A stretch of 64,000 nt of DNA from Chthoniobacter flavus (GTDB taxonomy: Bacteria > Verrucomicrobiota > Verrucomicrobiia > Chthoniobacterales > Chthoniobacteraceae). Made by a program: the position numbers and the translations under genes. The stretch lies in assembly GCA_945861435.1 (NCBI GenBank), contig CAMAUX010000008.1:62001-126000 (forward strand), written 5' to 3'. Positions 62,901 through 64,000 of the stretch are shown here, piece by piece (position 1 is the stretch's first letter; every line of letters begins with the position of its first letter). Under the pieces are notes generated by a model. The model saw only the letters and a program-made list of their open reading frames with translations. It was not told where the DNA came from and did not search any database.

Positions 62901-64000
62901 AGCGCCGCCTCCAACTTCTCCGGTTCCCTCTCCGGAACGAGCGGCAGCACCGGCGTCGGCTTCGTGCGTTCGGGCGCCTCCGGCAGCTTCAACGTCCTCA
63001 ACCCACTCACCTACAGCGGACCCACCCTCATCAACGGCGGCGGCCTGACCACCGGCACAAGCGGCGCCCCCACGCTCATCGGGCTCACCCTCTCTGACAG
63101 CGGCAGCCTCCCCAACACCTCCTCCCTCACCGTCAACTTCTCCTCGATCAACCTGAACAATTACAACGGGATGATCAATGCGACGGATCGCCTCAACGAT
63201 TCCGCGCCCGTCACCCTCAACGGCGGTAGCATCAACATCTTCGGTCGTCTCAACGCCTCCAGCAGCGAGTCCATCGGCGCGGTCTCCTTCAACCAAGGCG
63301 TCTCGGTTCTCTCAGCGGCGGAAAGCGTTCAAAACGGCATCGCCCCCAATACAGCAAGGCTCACGATCGCAAGCGTCTCGCGCAATGCGGCTGCCGGTGC
63401 CACCGCCTTCTTCGCCCAGAACTATCAGGGCGGCAGCAGCGCACTCCTTGGGCAGTTGGGGGCCAGCAACACCTTCAACGCCAAAAACATCATCATCACC
63501 TCCGCTCCGTCGCTCACCAACCAGCTCATGGGCGGCTGGGCGTTCGCGGGTACGGGCTTCTTCAACACCGGCGTCATCGAATTCGCCAGCTACATCCCGA
63601 CCCTCGGCGTCGGCGCACTCAACACCGCGGGCTTCCCCGGCTACGACGGCATTTCTCTCGCCGGCGCCACGGCCACCCAAAACATCCGCGTCAGTGCGAG
63701 CACCGCCGCCCCCTCCGGCACCACCACCCTCAACTCCCTCAACTTCCTCAATACCGCCGCGAGCACCAACAACGTGCTCACCTTCACCGCCGCAACCGAC
63801 AAGCTCGTGTTCACGAGCGGCGGCCTCCTCGTGCAGAACGTCAACACCACCTCCGGCACCGCCTCCCTCGGCGCCTCCGCCAACTCCGGTCGCCTGACTT
63901 CCGCCTTCTCCAACGGGGCCGGCTCCAACGATCTCTTCCTCTTCTACCAGAACAGCACCGCTGCCAACGTCCTCACCGTCAACTCCGTGATCGAGGACAA
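47931..64000 (+). CDS. Giant autotransporter-associated beta-strand repeat protein (3' end outside window)
   Basis: A single frame open from 47931 to the window edge, 5,356 codons without a stop. Two ATGs (47931 and 47961) precede a long basic signal sequence, hydrophobic core SSCASALALCGALV, cleavage likely after TGAAKA, then ATLYWDSD, the usual mature start of this class. The rest is a low-complexity Gly/Ser/Thr/Asn/Ala passenger with many PATR-type repeats: GAGTLVLQGANTNTGG near 50.31 kb, GAGTLQLSGASTYTGTTTI near 51.51 kb, GTGTLVLSGQNTFTGALNI near 54.46 kb, GAGTLYITGANTYSGNTTL near 56.04 kb, GTGLLQLSGASTFTGGLTT near 60.14 kb. I noticed no Cys beyond the signal sequence. A beta-helix stalk secreted through a C-terminal barrel is expected, but that barrel lies beyond the window. 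TamA/TamB encoded nearby could assist its assembly. Confidence 0.92.
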   Translation, partial: MEKKSSRIPRMDRSSGLLRAPFRLPRRKASLSRSRSIFSPLGVSLSSCASALALCGALVSGTGAAKAATLYWDSDLFGLNNTLTGSGLGAVGTWGTSANQWWNGGTSLSDQAWNNSNNDTALFWGTAGTVTLGTGITVGGLQFNITSYTVTTGANTLSFAAGTNNVILNSLANANATSTVGATITGAVSGSGSLNLSGGLAAGLVANTLTLNGTSTTGWSGATTVGVSQTMALAANSQALVSTSGITLNGGGITLTNTTSAEGALDRVGNSAAITSNGGTLTYANTTGNTYTETLGSIALTSGALNVLENTTMATGTQTLTLSGLTRAGATNTSTVAFLAATTGPSTASNIIVNSAAGGATAAGSVIGAWATTGTAVGAQTDFAVYNASNQIVPAGTLTTLPTTGASSSTAYQMAASVTLTASQNVLALKNTTAANTLTLAGFNFGTTGILNTFGGTLSVTGTGSLTLPSATSGPLFLNPGNSGGITINSAIADNGAGVLTLVITGGNNVTLSGTNTFTGGVVLNSANLNYSAATPANLGDAAGFITFNGSASLISTGAGTVARAINLNNGAIATFSNTTNAVTYSGNITGTGGILVNNTSGTATTFSGTNSTFTGPVQISGGTLTANSALGNQANPVNLANTAGAALSLGASLTVGSISGGGTTGGNITLGTNTLTVGGNNESTTFAGVIGTGSTAGVLAKTGTGVLTLTGTNLYTGGTNITGGLINITALANLGTAGVTFNGGGVQFASPGVDLSARTLTFTGAALIDTNGSQILFANPVGNTGAGGITKNGAGTLVLQGANTNTGGAIVNTGVLNLQNAQALGTGSSGTVVVNSGATLALQSSSGTPSFGSKALSLSGTGSVAGQSGALVNVYGANTYAGALALAANATISSDAGSLALSDTNAITGSGFTLTLAGSGSGSLAGSLQTGAGGLVKTGSGTWTLSSTTANFSGPTSIAGGALSISGGALGSTSGTTLGGGTLNLTSGSQNAGALTLAAGTSNTIIVGSGAALTTGAFSRSTGGLVAFDISAGGSLPTSATGSGTNNLLGYAAITDSTGTGIARVSGGSIVRFVSSSSASVLADNSNSATTDFTTAGIAANPLAWGNGITTRSVNSLTFDTTSGAQTVNLGASGNVLTLASGALQLIGSANGTLTGGQIGATGSEVFVHQNGTGTLFVQSPVSGGAGSLTKLGAGTLQLSGASTYTGTTTINGGTLKAGIASTLTLGTTTNNVTAPPTVTGAFGAGSAVTLVSGATLDLNGYDTVIGTLTGAGSVVLGSGATLTVGGINYPTNLSGIDNRTTFSGVLSGSGNLTLTGGGTLYLTNASNSFTGQVNIHAGNLVISNSGQLGAGTSPIVVQGINGNSQLPGGTLVVQGGSSGVILNRGVDVSGRGGPNVLGNALVSIGGNIFNGVLTTPNIETRLSFVSGNTVFGPGGTLNVGTSDSSFFTLGSGNLFLNSMITGGATGKYGVYRSNQQTQSGTTVLSNWNNNYVGNFRLDNGFVRVSHGGELGMDTSATVIRGNGGTWEIRTDVPSSFSTRNVSTNDGAVSMLVDRAVGGAGIGSVSFSAAGLPTYGSTGNVTFGNFAKTVNATPILSGRNGFGVVFNSAGGTFGGAGSNSNTYTNNSNGLFTLNGSMGNGDGTSRSLTVNGNAETLWNGFVINAGAGVHTLYKLGQGTLVMNGSNTAGATTSNNLGGIGVQAGTLLITQAGSGTATIANVIGSGAGASLQLGNSTTAIGALDYRGPGESVSKILIQPGTTGSSIVLANQSSGSLVFTSPVGAANAGAKTLYLGGSSTAANEFAAVINGNGNIAKTGPGTWLYDPASSSYATGGATTVASGGAQNTNTFVVASATGVAVGQSVTGTSLTGAVVTAVSGSTITISNSIGTALVASAAVTFGSNANFTGNLDISGGTLQLRPTAASGSGSDIINNTSPVRFVSDALTNNGSAGGVLEFQGSSTAGTLTETAGALTASAGLGTVKMTLNSGTPTLNFASLTSANHPVGATLRFETATAGGIQFAAVPTAVLNGALSNAYLVNPSTGTIDFVATPTVNTNIAALAAATALPATGGTATVNYAVTAPLTTSGALVANTIRIAGGNSITLGAGLTISSTAAGTSGGILHDNAGGASTISGNFGIGVSVANQELVIITGGTTNSNALTISSNLVNGTGAVTKAGTGTLVLSGQNTFTGALNIIEGTVRASGTNTQTLGAPAAATLGTLRQNTTLDVFGAGASVAPFTGATALPTLISAPLIGAGSITTTAAGSQAIQLGTSASTATTGVFSGVIADGSGTLTVIRNGTATSVQALTGLNTYTGPTILTGGILQANVLASGGTASSLGQSTSAAGNLVFNGGILLYQGANTTVYQTTQTPSVSIDRLFTVASTGVIDSSGTYGNNIFGTGTANSATLVFNGTSGSGGVTGTDAVALAGAVGAKTLTLQGSSTGDNAINLKLTDSGSSTLAITKTGAGRWLLGNVANTYSGTTTITTGQLVAQNANSTATSATTLAPASSSTDLWVNNSSGLVIGQSVSGTGLTGSPTIAAILDPTHIRLSSTQSVATGTTLTFGSIASLSANSNLLFNQSTGGTEAVLESAGTFSRAVGTGAAQVQWAANASGGFAASSSPLIVTLGGSASFGTGGIGNGTGQLYLNSTTALSDVTVSGNLNLNGAVRTVNVFDNTTTTTDFATLSGVISGGTGSGLIKTGAGTLYITGANTYSGNTTLSQNSTFVNSIGGGSRTASAFGDGSGILLLGNGTTTGANLIYIGPGETASRQINLNTTTAGLTIEHDGSGALVLTNVVNAVGGAKTLTLRGTSNDANVISSNLTDNGGILTVNKNDAGTWLLTGNNTFTGTMAVTGWMGVTASSTGSGSSSQLGFGQLQLNNGGVFSTNSAGLTINNAVQFNANATAMFGGLYPITLAGAITLQAGNILNTANTVSAAGGVTFSGAITGVNETTSRIWNLYGPGNYTFNTPFITTNPSTGLVQAVINTTGSVTFNQSAVVNTTGILINEGTVIINAAHPFTAAGQTGGAVSIAAGTLQSNSATFTTGASALQTPLVVSNVYGVIAGSNSIEFTGNAIAGYSFQNSGGNRLLTNNLASGAVLTFSTNNFQLSETTGTGRTATLSGTGATIIGVPIVNTAGTATQTSNLTFSPTSSSATLGITGVSTNVLASGWTGAATLNGGTTTISGAGTFGGSTGLGLVTVNNSAVLTLDNSTTNTTTRLGNRPLAFNGATFNLTGNSGGTTEGTAANTTSILTIGGGQSVINITNNGGTTQLNLASLTVNTGGFLNFTSNTTLGTASNRVLFNTAPTLTPASTGILARSTVNGTDFATYAASNGIAAFANYNAGGAYTDINTAAATDTVKIGTGFVITDDIALASKTLNALHIAEAGRTVGFSGDGTLTLTTGGVMAAYSGTSTLSIPRVALAAEGAIHVGSGATLVMSGVFTGSSGLNKNLPGALTFNAQQYYSSQTTLNAGTTTLNAGSNTLFPGQALVVNNGATLDLNGTAQHVGVFSSTNSAVPGAGGSVVNTASSAATLVLTATSGVWAGSISGAIDFGRTGANTISLLNANPFTGRTVVLGGGLTLRDFATLSGTSSVTVNNSILILDNNAGLYIDNTNRINDAATVSLSGGSLTFTGHANGASSEALGALTSANGANVITSSVQSVGSFASADLTFASLTRNTGTTINFTSGNGTLGAVGVNPRILFTSPLTNNSSTNALGGWAIANSSDFAAYNASQGVGAVGSIGYVGYTGGYGSGASLAGFSSGAITNVLAGAALTTTLPSGGATTGMLRLAGAFTNSIAFTSGSDVLRIEQGGLLRSNNANTTDIGTTSIRGVLTAGTGAGGTTELVVFNNANTTGANAMTINSVIADNTTGSGNAVRLVKSGGNAGSAGVLALTANNTYTGGTYVQQGILELRGSGVVIPNGGLVINGGTNYVITTVQEFASAGQIGTGNDVTINGRAALTLFGSTTLSSLTLNNNGGETGPVITPVGVLTLTSNSPVTAASAEAGVAARITGATLALAAGANTFAVDGIKLPGSSAIYNAIAPTLTITSILQNATTAASITKSGTGLLQLSGASTFTGGLTTTGSSGGIILGADTNITTLVSAGLGANTTAFASGPVGTGTLTLASGNSLFTADAARTIVNSVVFQGNPTFDNTSTGTTRVITLAGSVTTPSGALTFSIPNPNVSASITGPVTNMGSVTSITKNGLGNLSLNITGIGSTVPITINSGGSLGLLTDGTGSGSPDTITLGAVSYDASLPVITIGRAGQTLLWNQAANKTIAPSSFTGHLENGLTLTNNNQYGLLLSGNVALNAAIGSTGPTFSVSAASTSNIVDGLTLSGVLSGGATGSTAVVLTKSGVGTLALSNASNTFGGSASIIDITGGILSVSANSALGNSANVVRLSANSATQGLRLTGGTSYTLTGRTININAATVGIDVSGGTVATLDTAFTYSAASNALQKNDNGILAFSSTVNNANLTAAWTVNAGGLRIANNSNLNSNATAVTVSNNTGAALQLDGSAGAITLSRAINISNSGINTGGALQNLSGSNTVSGTITFANAVTIGADSGSTLNLTAASPFSGNQALTLNAAGTINISGALAASNPGAITKIGAGNLALTGDSTASAYVATIGVNAGTLTLSGSGKLGGTGAITVSPGAAITIDNSTNVASRLGARPLTFAGATFNYSVNAAASSTETMGVLTMSSGGSAIAVANSGSQASTLTFTSLTASAAGNSLDVSGAVGTSTNKVLFTTAPTLVPATTGIFARMTTNGNEFATYNGTTGVTPFTGYSSATNILIAGTTQTFKALSTTSNSLTVSQTINGLTLTSGGGSVNVGGLSGVTATTLTLTSGGILANGTGSGSTLSVPVVAVGAVEAMVHVASGQALDASSAFTGTAGFTKTLPGTLNLNSAQFVSGTTTINAGTVKLVSGATNTLLFNNALTVNTGATLDLNGGIQYVGTLSSQGASIGAGATGGTITSSTGLGMLVINSAASNFSGSLSGTSGSTGVGFVRSGASGSFNVLNPLTYSGPTLINGGGLTTGTSGAPTLIGLTLSDSGSLPNTSSLTVNFSSINLNNYNGMINATDRLNDSAPVTLNGGSINIFGRLNASSSESIGAVSFNQGVSVLSAAESVQNGIAPNTARLTIASVSRNAAAGATAFFAQNYQGGSSALLGQLGASNTFNAKNIIITSAPSLTNQLMGGWAFAGTGFFNTGVIEFASYIPTLGVGALNTAGFPGYDGISLAGATATQNIRVSASTAAPSGTTTLNSLNFLNTAASTNNVLTFTAATDKLVFTSGGLLVQNVNTTSGTASLGASANSGRLTSAFSNGAGSNDLFLFYQNSTAANVLTVNSVIED
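53477..53630 (+). repeat. Internal protein repeat, VGQSVTGTSLTG module, copy 1
   Basis: About 50 residues reading FVVASATGVAVGQSVTGTSL, then TAVSGSTITISNSIGT and VTFGS. It is not of the PATR type and resembles a short beta-sandwich insert. The second copy starts at about 55465. Confidence 0.7.
55465..55632 (+). repeat. Internal protein repeat, VGQSVSGTGLTG module, copy 2
   Basis: Reads WVNNSSGLVIGQSVSGTGL, then TIAAILDPTHIRLSSTQSV and LTFGS. It aligns with the copy near 53.5 kb along its whole length at about half identity by eye. Confidence 0.7.
57558..59190 (+). repeat. Long-period passenger repeat, copy 1
   Basis: A block of about 540 residues running from LDNSTTNTTTRLGNRPL through RVLFNTAPTLTPASTGILAR, NGTDFATYAASNGI, FNAQQYYSSQTTLNAG and RILFTSPLTNN to GGWAIANSSDFAAYNAS. 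The same order of phrases recurs about 4.4 kb later. Confidence 0.75.
61917..63650 (+). repeat. Long-period passenger repeat, copy 2
   Basis: Repeats the order of copy 1: IDNSTNVASRLGARPL, KVLFTTAPTLVPATTGIFAR, NGNEFATYNGTTGV, NLNSAQFVSGTTTINAG, NIIITSAPSLTNQ and MGGWAFAGTGFF. Spacing to copy 1 drifts from about 4.36 to 4.46 kb, so the copies have gained or lost residues. The order is conserved, but residues are only moderately conserved. Confidence 0.75.

Noticed and set aside
49545-63296. Very long minus-strand frames (up to 1,500 codons) opposite the autotransporter
   Set aside because: Their Gly/Ala/Val/Glu-rich products mirror the repetitive GGC/ACC codons of the plus strand and show no domain or start signal.
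1-64000. tRNA, rRNA, riboswitch or insertion sequence
   Set aside because: Scanned the gaps by eye; no cloverleaf, rRNA core, terminal repeats or transposase motif seen.

Overview
The window looks like chromosomal DNA of a Gram-negative, GC-rich member of the Verrucomicrobiota. The evidence is a Verru_Chthon cassette (pseudopilin-like proteins B, C and A) followed by a Rhodopirellula/Verrucomicrobium-type sigma factor with a FecR/LamG partner, a PVC-type CxxCH haem protein, outer-membrane biogenesis genes (TamA/TamB, LptE-like, BamD-like) and a giant autotransporter-associated beta-strand repeat protein. I saw no rRNA, tRNA, CRISPR array or insertion sequence.

Layout. 1-122: start of a Phd/YefM antitoxin gene that leaves the window. 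457-783: a small PilZ-like gene. 880-5929 (minus): a compact type VII (ESX)-like operon made of a WXG100-type protein, a coiled-coil protein, a second mini-WXG protein and a large FtsK/SpoIIIE ATPase, linked by overlapping stop/start codons and containing a 9-bp tandem repeat with a tiny leader frame. 6049-8601: secreted dehydrogenase-like cytochrome. 8805-10808: ftsH. 11128-15694 (minus): a five-gene sugar/polyol catabolic cluster (HUMPS-family decarboxylase, zinc dehydrogenase, SDR, sugar isomerase, aldo/keto reductase), divergent from a PAS-AraC regulator (15841-16620). 16699-22787: tamB-tamA, coupled. 22874-33697: mostly housekeeping and small genes (YihY, sugar isomerase plus Gfo/Idh oxidoreductase, PQQ-like propeller protein, L,D-transpeptidase, asd, rsmI, lptE-like, TPR protein, DUF72), including two secreted mini-proteins of 59 and 36 residues. 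33790-42674: the Verru_Chthon cassette plus sigma/FecR-LamG pair. 42764-43657: ThuA-like protein. 43838-47467: ABCG-type transporter fused to TerB-like and FHA-like regions. 47931 to the window end: one uninterrupted autotransporter frame of more than 5,350 residues, still open at the edge.

How the parts fit. Much of the window concerns the envelope. The ESX-like operon is a candidate export system in a diderm. TamA/TamB, the BamD-like and the LptE-like proteins build the outer membrane that the giant autotransporter would need. The pseudopilin cassette carries its own sigma/anti-sigma-like pair. The region most likely to be undescribed is 880-5929. The divergent ABC transporter/autotransporter locus, with a strong palindrome between the two genes, comes second. 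Functions are inferred from motifs read by eye; no database search was run.
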